DNA of 64,000 nucleotides from Rhodoferax sp. AJA081-3 (GCF_017798165.1 NZ_CP059068.1:3224001-3288000); one strand, 5' to 3'. Positions 53,492 through 61,866 are shown, counted from the first letter of the stretch. Numbers and translations: made by a program. Notes: generated by a model not told the origin, from the sequence alone.

Positions 53492-54220
53492 TTATTGCAG
53501 ACCACTGCCGCAGTCCACGGGCAGCGGCCTGGTGTTGGCCGCCACGGCGTGGGTCTGTGCAGGCAGTGCCTGGGATGACAACCAGGTGGCAATGGCGCTG
53601 ATCTCATCCGCAGTCAGCCGCTTGGCGATGCTGCCCATGCAGTCGGGTGCGACGGCGTGGCGTTTGTTCGTTTGCCAGGCGCCGAGTTGGCCCACCAGGT
53701 AGTCCCGTGGCAGGCCCAGCAGGCCGGGGAATGCGGGCAACACACCGGTCATGGCGCTGCCGTGGCAGTGTGTGCAGGCGGGAATCTTGCGGCTGGCATC
53801 ACCTTGCAGCACCAGGGTGCGGGCCTGCTGCAACACGGCGGCGGGTGCGTTGGCGGTTTGGGGTGGTGGGTAGGGCAGGTCCTGGCTGGCAAAGTAGTTT
53901 GCGATCTCACGCAGGTAGGCGTCGGACAAAGGGTCTACCAGGTGGGTCATGGCGGCATTGGTGCGCCGCCCATCGCGGAAATTGCGCAGCTGGTTGTACA
54001 GGTAGGCGGCGGGTTTGCCAGCAATGCGCGGGAAATAACCCGCGTTGGTAGACCGCCCCTCCTTGCCGTGGCAACCGGTGCAGGCCAGCACCCGCTGGGC
54101 GATGGTGTCGGGCACTGTACGGGGTGTGGTTGGGCTGGTGTCTGCGGCCTGAACAGGTGCCCATAACAGGCTGAGGGCCAGGAGCGCAGCGCGCCCCAAA
54201 GTGGGTATGTGTATTGGCAT
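53492..54220 (-). CDS. Periplasmic diheme cytochrome c (c4-like)
   Basis: 242 residues with a cleavable signal (AALLALSLLWAPVQAAD). Two heme sites, CTGCH and CTHCH, each open a c-type domain; YFPRIAGKPAAYLYNQLRNFRDGRR and FPGLLGLPRDYLVGQLGAWQTNKRH are the cytochrome c4/c553-like Met-ligand regions. It lies six bases upstream of the triheme cytochrome gene on the same strand. The pair probably forms a soluble-plus-anchored electron relay. It begins 24 bases after the murU-like gene stop. Confidence 0.87.
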   Translation of the reverse strand: MPIHIPTLGRAALLALSLLWAPVQAADTSPTTPRTVPDTIAQRVLACTGCHGKEGRSTNAGYFPRIAGKPAAYLYNQLRNFRDGRRTNAAMTHLVDPLSDAYLREIANYFASQDLPYPPPQTANAPAAVLQQARTLVLQGDASRKIPACTHCHGSAMTGVLPAFPGLLGLPRDYLVGQLGAWQTNKRHAVAPDCMGSIAKRLTADEISAIATWLSSQALPAQTHAVAANTRPLPVDCGSGLQ

Positions 54221-54244
54221 GGTGGTAGCCGGCCTGGGGGCACC

Positions 54245-55111
54245 TTAGTCCGGCGTGTTGAGTTGGGCCAGCCGCTCGGGAGTGCCGACATCGGTCCAGC
54301 GGCCGGTGTAAAGCTGGGCGGTGACTTTTTGCTGGGCCATTGCGGCGCGTAGTTGGTGCACCAGGGCCGCCTTCACGCCCTGCTGGTTGCCGGCTGGGAT
54401 GTCGCACCAGGGGCGCGCAAACAGGGCCGCGCGGTACAGGCCTATGGTGCTGTAGGTGTAGCGGGGCTCCGTACTGTCGGCGGGCAGGTTCAGGGCCAGG
54501 CCCACGCCGTTGCTGCTGCTGGGTGGGATCGCCAGGCCAAAGTCGCCGCGGGGGTTGTGTGCGGGGTTGGGCACCAGCCACAGGTGGGCGAGTTTGCCAC
54601 TGGCCACAAAGCGGTCCACATCGGCCTGCTGGAACACAAAGTCCGGTGCAAACACATCACCCGCCAGCACCCAGAACACACCGTTGGCCTGGGCCGGGCA
54701 CAACAGCGGCAGGGCGCGGACGATGCCGCCCGTGGTCTCCAGCGCACCACCGAAATCGCGGCCTTCGTGGGAATACTGGATGTGCACGGTGTCGGCGGAC
54801 TGCTCCTGATTTGATATCGATGGAGTGATATCCGACGGGGGCTGAGGGCTGAAAATGCTTGAGAACTTCTGGGAAATCTGCTCTCCCAGCCACGCCGTGT
54901 TGACCACCACCTTGTCAAACCCACCCCGTGCCAGCGCCTCCAGGTGCCACTGCATCAGCGGCTTGCCCTGCACACGCAGCAGGGGCTTGGGTGTGTGGTC
55001 GGTCAGCGGGCGCATGCGTTCGCCGCGGCCTGCGGCCAGCAGCATGGCGGAAACTGGTTGGTGCGACACCCTGGATGGACGGGTCAGGGTGGGTTCGATA
55101 CGGTGCGTCAT
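54245..55111 (-). CDS. murU: MurU-like nucleotidyltransferase with repeat-derived insert
   Basis: 288 residues from ATG 55111. SAMLLAAGRGERMRPLTDHTPKPLLRVQGKPL is the sugar-1-phosphate nucleotidyltransferase signature. VVVNTAWLGEQI, IQYSHEGRDFGGALETTGGIV, VFWVLAGDVFAPDF, and the end WTDVGTPERLAQLN match MurU (MurNAc-1-phosphate uridylyltransferase). The kinase partner amgK is at 33.6 kb. Between GEQI and IQYSHEG sit about 31 residues where I expect roughly a dozen. The extra part (about FSPQPPSDITPSISNQEQ) is encoded by a diverged copy of the dispersed repeat at 54801-54850, kept in frame. Activity probably survives because this is a surface loop. Confidence 0.82.
   Translation of the reverse strand: MTHRIEPTLTRPSRVSHQPVSAMLLAAGRGERMRPLTDHTPKPLLRVQGKPLMQWHLEALARGGFDKVVVNTAWLGEQISQKFSSIFSPQPPSDITPSISNQEQSADTVHIQYSHEGRDFGGALETTGGIVRALPLLCPAQANGVFWVLAGDVFAPDFVFQQADVDRFVASGKLAHLWLVPNPAHNPRGDFGLAIPPSSSNGVGLALNLPADSTEPRYTYSTIGLYRAALFARPWCDIPAGNQQGVKAALVHQLRAAMAQQKVTAQLYTGRWTDVGTPERLAQLNTPD
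54801..54850 (-). repeat. Dispersed 50-bp repeat inside murU (copy 10)
   Basis: Reverse orientation. The minus strand reads AGCCCTCAGCCCCCGTCGGA with an AT-rich second half ending AATCAGGAGCA. It is diverged from other copies in the hairpin half but of the same length and order. It is translated as part of the murU-like protein. Confidence 0.6.
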
Positions 55112-55195
55112 GGGCGTTGATTCTGCACGCTCAGCACCCGGCCTACGTGCCGCTGGCCAAACCCGGCGGTGCAGCATGGCCGATGGGGTGGCCGA

Positions 55196-56107
55196 TCAGT
55201 GCACCAGCCGCTCCACCACGTAATCAATCCAGACCCGAATCTTGGCCGCCAGAAAGCGGTTCGGCGGGTACAGCAACCAGGCCGTGCCGGCGTAGTCGGT
55301 CTGGTGCTCCCAGTCTTGCAGCACTTGTAACAGCGCGCCGCTTTGCAGGTGGGTGCGGGCGGCAAACGCGGGCAGGCTGGCAATGCCAAAACCTTCCAGG
55401 GCACCCTCCAGCCGCACCTCGCTGTGGTTGGCCACATAACGGCCGCTGACACGCACGCTGGTCTCTGTGTTGTCCTTGCGAAAGCGCCAGTTACGGTCGC
55501 GCTCGTCTTCGCCCAGGTACAGGCAGCTGTGATGTGCCAAGTCGCGCGGGTGGGTGGGCGTACCGCGTTCTGCCAAATAGGCCGGGCTGGCGTAGATGCC
55601 GTGGTGCAACTGCATCAGCGGTCGCCCAGCCAGGCCCGGCGGCGGAGAGTCAGTGGCGCGTATCGCCAGGTCTATGCCGTCTTCAAACAGGTCCACCACA
55701 CGGTCGGTGATGACCAGTTGCACATCTACCTCCGGGTAGGCGCGCAAGAAGCCGGGCATCAGCGGGTGGATCAGCTGGCGGCCCACGGCCTTGGCCATGC
55801 TGATGCGCACCAGGCCGCGTGGCTGGGCGGTGTGGGTGTCGCTCAGTGCCAGCACCTCGCGCGCTGCGGTCCACAGCGACTGGCAGCGGTCGTATGCGGC
55901 GGCGCCGGCCTCGGTCAGGCGCAGTTTGCGGGTGGTGCGCTCCAGCAGGCGCACGCGCAATACGCCTTCGAGGCGCGCCACCTGGCGGCTCACGGCGGAG
56001 GGTGTCAGCCCCAGCTGGCGGGCGGCGGCCGAGAAGCTGCCGGCGTCCACCACGCGGGCAAACACGGCCATGTCGGGCAGGCTGTCCAAGGGGTTATTGA
56101 TGCTCAT
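55196..56107 (-). CDS. LysR-family transcriptional regulator
   Basis: 303 residues from ATG 56107 (ATG 56116 also in frame). The winged HTH is MAVFARVVDAGSFSAAARQLGLTPSAVSRQVARLEGVLRVRLLERTTRKLRLTEAG. The C-terminal effector domain has GLVRISMAKAVGRQLIHPLMPGFL, FEDGIDLAIRATDSPPPGLAGRPL and GFGIASLPAFAA. It is divergent from an EamA exporter gene (66 bases between), a usual arrangement in which the LysR protein controls the exporter. Effector unknown. Confidence 0.93.
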   Translation of the reverse strand: MSINNPLDSLPDMAVFARVVDAGSFSAAARQLGLTPSAVSRQVARLEGVLRVRLLERTTRKLRLTEAGAAAYDRCQSLWTAAREVLALSDTHTAQPRGLVRISMAKAVGRQLIHPLMPGFLRAYPEVDVQLVITDRVVDLFEDGIDLAIRATDSPPPGLAGRPLMQLHHGIYASPAYLAERGTPTHPRDLAHHSCLYLGEDERDRNWRFRKDNTETSVRVSGRYVANHSEVRLEGALEGFGIASLPAFAARTHLQSGALLQVLQDWEHQTDYAGTAWLLYPPNRFLAAKIRVWIDYVVERLVH

Positions 56108-56173
56108 GGCGCACAAGTGCTGTTCTTCATTGATGGATTATCAGCAATGCAGATTAAATAAACAATTCGGGGG

Positions 56174-57067
56174 ATGAACACGACCCTGACCCTCTCTCCG
56201 CCCCAACACCTGCTGCGCCTGTCCGATCTGATGCTGTTGGCCGTCGCCATCGTCTGGGGCACCAGCTATGGCGTCGCCAAGGGCGCACTGGCCTACTACC
56301 CGGTGCTGGGTTTTCTGGCGGTGCGGTTTATCCTGACCTTTGTGCTGCTGGTGCCCGTGTTGCTGCGGCTGCAGCGCCAGCAACTACGGGACGCGCTGCG
56401 CACTGGCTGGCCACTGGGCGGGCTGATGTTGTGGATTTTTTTGGCGGAGACCTTTGGCGTGGCACTGACCCAGGCCAGCAACGCAGCTTTTCTGATCAGC
56501 CTGTGTGTGGTGTTTACACCCTTTGTCGAGTGGTGGATGCTGCGCATCAGGCCCGAACGCAGCGTGTTTGTGTTTGCCGGCGTGTCCCTGCTGGGCGCGG
56601 CACTGCTGAGCGGCGGCCTGGTGGGTGACATGGGTTGGGGTGACGCGCTAATGCTGGCCGCCGCACTGCTGCGCGCCGTCACCGTCTGCCAGACTAGCAA
56701 GCTCACCCGCGGCAGCACGGCACCTGCGCTGGCGCTGACGGCGGTGCAGGCCGGGGTGATTGGTTTTGGCAGCCTGCTGCTGGCCTTGTGCACCCCCGGC
56801 GGTCTGCCGCCCTTGCCTGTGGCACCCGCGTTTTGGCAGGCCAGCGTGTACCTGGTGCTGGGCTGCACGGTGTTTGCCTTCTTCGCGCAGAACTGGGCTT
56901 TGAAGCACAGCGCGCCGAGCCGGGTAGCCTTGTTGACCAGCAGCGAGCCGGCCTTTGGTGCGCTGTTTGCGGTGTTGTGGTTGGGGGAGAGCCTGGGGGT
57001 GATGGGCTGGGTGGGCGGAGGGTTGATTGTGGTGGCGGCGTTGTGGACCAGTGGGCGTAAGGCCTAA
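56174..57067 (+). CDS. EamA-family (DMT superfamily) exporter
   Basis: 297 residues with ten membrane segments arranged as two EamA repeats (about 15-145 and 160-292). AIVWGTSYGVAKGAL and ASNAAFLISLCVVFTPFVEW mark the first repeat; LLTSSEPAFGALFAVLWLGESLGVMGWVGGGLIV is the typical end of the second. DMT exporters carry amino acids, nucleobases or metabolites outward. It is divergent from the LysR gene, probably its regulator. Substrate unknown. Confidence 0.88.
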   Translation: MNTTLTLSPPQHLLRLSDLMLLAVAIVWGTSYGVAKGALAYYPVLGFLAVRFILTFVLLVPVLLRLQRQQLRDALRTGWPLGGLMLWIFLAETFGVALTQASNAAFLISLCVVFTPFVEWWMLRIRPERSVFVFAGVSLLGAALLSGGLVGDMGWGDALMLAAALLRAVTVCQTSKLTRGSTAPALALTAVQAGVIGFGSLLLALCTPGGLPPLPVAPAFWQASVYLVLGCTVFAFFAQNWALKHSAPSRVALLTSSEPAFGALFAVLWLGESLGVMGWVGGGLIVVAALWTSGRKA

Positions 57068-57068
57068 G

Positions 57069-57119
57069 TTGCTATGAAAATGGTAGCTACATAAGCATAT
57101 TTAACGGGGGCTGGAGGCA
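57069..57119 (-). repeat. Dispersed 50-bp repeat, copy 9
   Basis: Reverse orientation. The minus strand reads GCCTCCAGCCCCCGTTAAAT, then GTAGCTACCATTTTCATAGC. It starts directly after the EamA stop codon. Confidence 0.82.
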
Positions 57120-57216
57120 TTTTTCTTTGAATGCATCGCCTGCGATAGCGAAGATCCCCAATCGGCGCATACTGCTATGGCCCACCCGATAACAACTGCA
57201 GCCAAGGAACCTCGCC

Positions 57217-57696
57217 ATGCCCTACCCAACTCCGAGTGGATATACCTGCCTGTCGCGGCTGCGCATGGGCCTGGCTGTGTGCGGTTTGCTGTGGGTTGCG
57301 GGTTGCCAATCGGCAGTTCCCACACCCGTGACCACGCCTACCGCTGCAGCTAGTTCCACCCAGTCGAAAACAAACGGCGGCGAAGCCGAAGCCAGCCTGC
57401 AGCAGCAGATCAACACCACCATTGGCCAGGCACCCTGCACCACCGACGCCCAATGCCGCACGATCGGCGTGGGTGCCAATGCCTGTGGTGGCCCGGCCGC
57501 GTGGCGGGCCTGGTCTACCCAGAACAACCCCAAGAGCGAGGCCCTGCAAAGCCTGGTCGACCAACAGGCCGCGCTGCAACGCCAGCGCCAGGCCCAGTCG
57601 GGCATGGTGTCCACCTGCCGCTACCTGCCAGACCCCGGCGCCGTGTGCCAGGCCCAGCGCTGTGTGTTGAAGACAAACGCCGACGCCGCCAGCTAA
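57217..57696 (+). CDS. Cys-containing lipoprotein of unknown function
   Basis: 159 residues. The signal peptide ends in the lipobox VAGC (Cys30). A Thr/Ser/Ala-rich linker (about 33-55) precedes a domain with paired cysteines: APCTTDAQCRTIGVGANACGGPAAWRAWS, then STCRYLPDPGAVCQAQRCV. The pattern is seen in small bacterial lipoproteins of unknown role and suggests disulfides. AGGAACCTCGCC precedes the ATG. A bidirectional terminator follows at 57724-57753. Confidence 0.65.
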   Translation: MPYPTPSGYTCLSRLRMGLAVCGLLWVAGCQSAVPTPVTTPTAAASSTQSKTNGGEAEASLQQQINTTIGQAPCTTDAQCRTIGVGANACGGPAAWRAWSTQNNPKSEALQSLVDQQAALQRQRQAQSGMVSTCRYLPDPGAVCQAQRCVLKTNADAAS

Positions 57697-57723
57697 CAAA
57701 AATACTGGCCTCGTGCCCACGAA

Positions 57724-57753
57724 AAAGGGCTGTCAACTTGCGTTGGCAGCCCT
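57724..57753. terminator. Bidirectional intrinsic terminator
   Basis: AAGGGCTG and CAGCCCTT flank an inner CAAC/GTTG stem around TTGC, with single mismatches between. T-rich ends occur on both strands (TTTCTT on plus, TTTTTC on minus). It separates the convergent lipoprotein and S8 protease genes. Confidence 0.85.
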
Positions 57754-57809
57754 TTCTTATGGAGTGCCCCACCTGCGTGGGGCACAACAGTCCGTTTTAG
57801 ACGGTCCGT

Positions 57810-60800
57810 TTACTGGCGCAGCTTGTCGGTAGAAACCGTCTTCTCGGTAAACGCCAGGGGCGCAGTGCCGTCGGTGTTCACCCGCAGGATCGTGGTGGCT
57901 TGCACACTGCCACCCGCATCCTTGAACTGCACACCACCCACAAAACGGCCGCCGGCCGCCAGACCGGACCACGCCAGTCCGGCGGTGGCGGTGCTACCCG
58001 AGTACACGGTGCTGGGCAACAACACATTCAGGCTGCTGGACGCATCGGCCGCGGTAACCACCCAGCTGGACAGACGGTGGGTCATGTTTGCAGCACCGGC
58101 ATAGGCGCCTACACACACCTTGTAGGTGCCGGCGGTGGGGCTCACCAGCTGCACCGCTTCGTTGGAGCCGTCGTTGCCCGAGTACACCGAGGCGCCGGTG
58201 GGCGACACGATGATCAGGTCGTTGTCGTCCCCTGCGCTGCCCACGTCGGCATTGCGTGTCTCAAAACGCGCCACGATGGTGTCGGCGGGCAGGACAAACG
58301 GGTAGACCTTGATGGAGGCCGTGTCGACACCGGCAACACAGGCAGCCTTCAGCGCGGCGGACGACGGTGCACCCGGCACCAGGCCAGCCAATGGACCCAC
58401 GGTGACGGCTTTCATGCCACCCTTGTTCGCGGCGGGACGGCCGTTGAAGTTGGTCGTCAGCGTGATCAGGCGGCTGCCCGATGCGGTGGTCGCGGTGAGG
58501 GACGCTGGGGCCTGAATCGTCTTGCCGGTGCGTGCGGTCACGGGGCTGCGCACCACGTGTGCGCCATCGCTCCAGACCAGGGAACCAAACGACCATTGAC
58601 CATCGGCCACGCCCGCCGCGGTGAGTGTCACTGTAAAGGTCTTGGTCTCACCGGCTGCCAGGGTCATGCTGCTGGGTGTCACCACCGTGGTGAACCCGGG
58701 CACAGACGCCGTGGCTGTATAGGTCGCCGCACTGGCACCCACATTGGTCACCTTGCGGGTCACCACCGTGCTGCCTACAACCGCACCGACCGTGATGCTG
58801 GGCAGGTTGAAGTTGTAGGTCTGGTCCAGCGTGCCGTAGGTCACGCAATCCGATGCGGGTGTGACCGCAGGCTTGTTGACATTGCACTGGTAACGGATGA
58901 ATTCGACCTTGCCGTTGTCATACACCAGACCGGGGTCCAGTGCCTTGGTGGGCACCACGTGGCCGGCACCCTGAGCCCAGGGCAACAAACCGTTTTGCGG
59001 GTCAGCCAAACCATCGTTCAAGGTGGACATGCTGGTGGTCATCAGGGCCGACTTGATCGCCGCGGGCGACCAGGTGGGGCGCATTTGGCGAATCAACGCC
59101 GCCAGACCGGCCACGTGGGGGCTGGACATGGACGTGCCCTGGTACGACGACCATTCGGCTACGGGCACCAGAGTGCCGTTGGCCACCGCATCACGCTCGG
59201 CATTGGTCAGGCCGGCAGTAACGGCGGCAATGATGTCCACGCCCGGTGCCGTGAGGTCGGGCTTGAGCATATTGGCATCACCGGCGTTGGGTCCACGTGA
59301 CGAGAAGCCCGCCATGATGGGCGCAGGCTTGCCCGCGTTGAAGTAGGTGCCGATGGCAGCCGTACCGCCGCCCGCCTGGGCATAGGTCTTGATGGCTGCA
59401 CCGTCTGCGGCATTCACATGCACCGATGGAACGGAATGCACATCGGCCACCAGACCCGCACCGTTGTCTGCCAGCACCATGCCGACACCACCCGCAGCCT
59501 TGACGGCGGCGCTCTTGTCGGTACGGGCAGTCACACCGCGTGTGCACACCACCACCTTGCCGGCCACCTTGACGGGGTCCAGCACGGCAGGTGTCAGGTA
59601 ACACAGGCGCAGCTGGGTGGCATCAGCGCCGGGCAGACCCGCGTCTTCCGCGCGGATGACAGGCTTGGCTGCCAATGCCGCCGCATTGAACGACGCGCCG
59701 GTGTACGACGCACCGTTGCCCAGGGTCACATTGGCGGACAGGGCGCGGTCATGGGTGGAGGCTGCCACGGTGGTCAACCAGGGGCTGACGTGGGCCACGG
59801 CCACTGCGGGGCCGCTATTGCCTGCCGATGCGGCCACAAAAACGCCCGCATTGGCGGCACGCAAAAAGGCCTGCTCCACCGGGTCGTTGACGCTGGTCTG
59901 GCTACCGCTGATGGAGTAGTTGATGACGTGTACACCATCGGCCACTGCCTTGTCGATGGCAGCGACGCTGTCTGACGTGAAGCAGGAGTTCTGGCTGCCC
60001 GTGCCGTCTTCGGCATTGGGGTTGACATAGGTGTAGCAGACCTTGTAGGCCGCAAGACGTGCCCGCGGTGCAATGCCCGAGGCCGTACCCACGCTGTTGC
60101 CGCCCAGGGTCACGGGGGCGCCGCTGTTGCCACCCGCTGTGGAAGCGGTGTGTGAACCATGGCCGCCGTGCCCGGTGGGGCCGGCGACGGAGTCACGTGG
60201 TGAGTAGAACTCGGTCCAGTGTTTGGGCAGGCCCGAGGACAGGAAACCGGCATTGAAGTACTGCGCACCGATCAGTTTGTTGTTGCAATGGGTAGCGGGC
60301 GTGAAGCCTTCACCGCCCATACAACTGCCGTTCCATCCGGCGGGGGCTGGGCCATAGGCCAGGGTGCCGGTGCCAAACACGGGTGTGCTGCCATTCACGC
60401 GGTCGGCGAAGGACGGGTTTTCGGGCCAGATGCCGCTGTCAACCACACCAATGATGATGTCTTCACCCTTGAGCGCCAGGCCCGCAACGGTTTGTGACCA
60501 CACGCCCCCTGCGGTGCTCAGACCCAGGAATGCGGGGGTGGAAATGGTGTTGAGCTTGCGGGCTTCATCCGCAAACACTTCCACCACCAGGGGGCTGGTA
60601 CGCAGGGCCTGCACTTCTGCAGCGGTCAGGCGGGCGGCAAAACCGTTGTACACGGTGGAGTAACGTGCCACGATGGGGGCGCCGGCAATCAGCGATGCCA
60701 CGGTGGTCTGCTGGGCATCCAGGTACGCCTTGTAGGCCAGGGCGGCGGACGAGCGGGTGTTCAGGCGTGTGCCGGGTGCGGGCAGGGTGGCGCTGTAGCC

Positions 60801-60944
60801 GGGCACGGTGCCGGTGTAGCTGGCCACAGGCTCTGCAGCCAGTTGCACGATGTAGGTCGATCGGCTTTGCGCAAAAGCCGAGGTGGATAGCCCCAGCAGC
60901 ATCAGTGCCGCCAGGGAGGTAAATCGCAGTCGTGTTGGTGTCAT
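57810..60944 (-). CDS. Large secreted S8 subtilisin-like protease with PA and PPC-like domains
   Basis: 1044 residues from ATG 60944 (AGGAA six bases upstream). A signal peptide (LAALMLLGLSTSAFAQ) and an I9-type inhibitor propeptide (STYIVQLAAEPVASY, about 29-127) precede the catalytic domain. The triad is Asp169 (GVVDSGIWPE), His262 (GHGSHTAST) and Ser605 (GTSMSSPHVAGLAAL), with oxyanion Asn376. A PA domain (about 430-535) is inserted, as in plant-type subtilases and C5a peptidase. Fn3-like (about 680-800) and PPC/P-like (about 900-990) domains end it. Secreted proteinase; the gene lies 31 bases downstream of a PEP-CTERM protein gene and is probably in one operon with it. Confidence 0.92.
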   Translation of the reverse strand: MTPTRLRFTSLAALMLLGLSTSAFAQSRSTYIVQLAAEPVASYTGTVPGYSATLPAPGTRLNTRSSAALAYKAYLDAQQTTVASLIAGAPIVARYSTVYNGFAARLTAAEVQALRTSPLVVEVFADEARKLNTISTPAFLGLSTAGGVWSQTVAGLALKGEDIIIGVVDSGIWPENPSFADRVNGSTPVFGTGTLAYGPAPAGWNGSCMGGEGFTPATHCNNKLIGAQYFNAGFLSSGLPKHWTEFYSPRDSVAGPTGHGGHGSHTASTAGGNSGAPVTLGGNSVGTASGIAPRARLAAYKVCYTYVNPNAEDGTGSQNSCFTSDSVAAIDKAVADGVHVINYSISGSQTSVNDPVEQAFLRAANAGVFVAASAGNSGPAVAVAHVSPWLTTVAASTHDRALSANVTLGNGASYTGASFNAAALAAKPVIRAEDAGLPGADATQLRLCYLTPAVLDPVKVAGKVVVCTRGVTARTDKSAAVKAAGGVGMVLADNGAGLVADVHSVPSVHVNAADGAAIKTYAQAGGGTAAIGTYFNAGKPAPIMAGFSSRGPNAGDANMLKPDLTAPGVDIIAAVTAGLTNAERDAVANGTLVPVAEWSSYQGTSMSSPHVAGLAALIRQMRPTWSPAAIKSALMTTSMSTLNDGLADPQNGLLPWAQGAGHVVPTKALDPGLVYDNGKVEFIRYQCNVNKPAVTPASDCVTYGTLDQTYNFNLPSITVGAVVGSTVVTRKVTNVGASAATYTATASVPGFTTVVTPSSMTLAAGETKTFTVTLTAAGVADGQWSFGSLVWSDGAHVVRSPVTARTGKTIQAPASLTATTASGSRLITLTTNFNGRPAANKGGMKAVTVGPLAGLVPGAPSSAALKAACVAGVDTASIKVYPFVLPADTIVARFETRNADVGSAGDDNDLIIVSPTGASVYSGNDGSNEAVQLVSPTAGTYKVCVGAYAGAANMTHRLSSWVVTAADASSSLNVLLPSTVYSGSTATAGLAWSGLAAGGRFVGGVQFKDAGGSVQATTILRVNTDGTAPLAFTEKTVSTDKLRQ

Positions 60945-60975
60945 GGGTGTTCCTTGTGTCGTGTGGCAGCGGTGC

Positions 60976-61707
60976 TTAAACCGACTGCTGGCGACGGCGG
61001 CGAACCGCGGCACCCATGGCGATCAGACCCAGCGCAAACATGGCGGTGGTCTCCAGTTCTGGAACCGCGGTCACGCTGATGTTGTCCAGCGCAAACTGTC
61101 CGCGGTCGGTCGAGAAGGCATTGCAAGTACCACCGGCGTTGCAGGCAAATCCGAAGGCGTAAACCTGCGCAAAATTGGTCGAGGCAAACGTGCCGCTGGT
61201 CTGGTAGCTGCCAAAGCCCAGCTCACCGCCGGTGTTGGGGCCCGCCAGCTGGAAGGTTTGGGACATGGTGGCGCCTGTGCTGGTGAAACCCTGCAGACGC
61301 AGCAAACCGGCCACGGGTGGCAGGGCAGAACCCATGCCACCGATGAAGCTGGCGTCAAAACTGTTCACGGCAAAAGACTGTCCGTCTAAACGGCTAAAGG
61401 CGACTGCGCCGTCGTTCAGTGCACCGTAAAACGTGCTGGTGTTGTTGGTGGGGCAGACCACACCAGAACACATCGACAGATCATTTCCGTCGATCATGGC
61501 GCCGACGAGGTCACCAAACCCCGCATTCGATGCGTTGGAGAACGCGAGGAATGCGTAGCTTCCCTGAAGGAATACATCCTCGTGCGTGAGCATCGGTGCA
61601 AAAGGAGCGGTGACCGGTTGTTCAAAATCGATCATCTCGGCCTGGGCGGCGCCGGTGCTCAAAACAATGGCCGCTACAGCGGCCACACGACGGAAAACAT
61701 GCTTCAT
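60976..61707 (-). CDS. PEP-CTERM-type exported protein (QFxxD-like), VPELE variant
   Basis: 243 residues with a signal peptide (VAAVAAIVLSTGAAQAE). The C-terminus VPELETTAMFALGLIAMGAAVRRRRQQ has the tripartite PEP-CTERM plan (motif, hydrophobic helix, Arg cluster), but the key motif reads Val-Pro-Glu-Leu-Glu instead of VPEPE. GQFALDNISVTAVPE fits the QFxxD subfamily. Such proteins are processed by exosortase (EpsH/XrtA-type) and displayed with exopolysaccharide. No exosortase gene lies here. It is first gene of a probable operon with the S8 protease. Confidence 0.8.
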   Translation of the reverse strand: MKHVFRRVAAVAAIVLSTGAAQAEMIDFEQPVTAPFAPMLTHEDVFLQGSYAFLAFSNASNAGFGDLVGAMIDGNDLSMCSGVVCPTNNTSTFYGALNDGAVAFSRLDGQSFAVNSFDASFIGGMGSALPPVAGLLRLQGFTSTGATMSQTFQLAGPNTGGELGFGSYQTSGTFASTNFAQVYAFGFACNAGGTCNAFSTDRGQFALDNISVTAVPELETTAMFALGLIAMGAAVRRRRQQSV

Positions 61708-61830
61708 GGGAAACCTTTACTTTGGTAAAAGAAATTGCCGCATGAATTGCCATGTCCAACGGTTGTTGGGCAGACGACCTCGTGCGGGGTGCGGGATCGT
61801 AACCAGCCGCACGCGGTTCAGGGGCCCAAA

Positions 61831-61866
61831 CAAGGGTAAGTACCAGTCAAACCAAGGGTAAATACC
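61831..61866. promoter_or_regulatory. Direct repeats upstream of the PEP-CTERM gene
   Basis: CAAGGGTAAGTACC (61831-61844) and CAAGGGTAAATACC (61853-61866) differ at one base and are spaced 22 bases apart, two helical turns. They lie about 125 bases upstream of the PEP-CTERM start, a plausible activator site for the PEP-CTERM/S8 operon or for the convergently placed OYE gene end. Confidence 0.4.

Noticed and set aside
57900..59300. 466-codon open frame on the plus strand
   Set aside because: Antisense to the S8 protease gene; low-complexity Gly/His/Arg composition.
61708..61860. Sigma-54 (-24/-12) promoter for the PEP-CTERM gene
   Set aside because: TGGTAC and TGGCAA stretches exist but the GG-to-GC spacing is 8 or 11 rather than 10.
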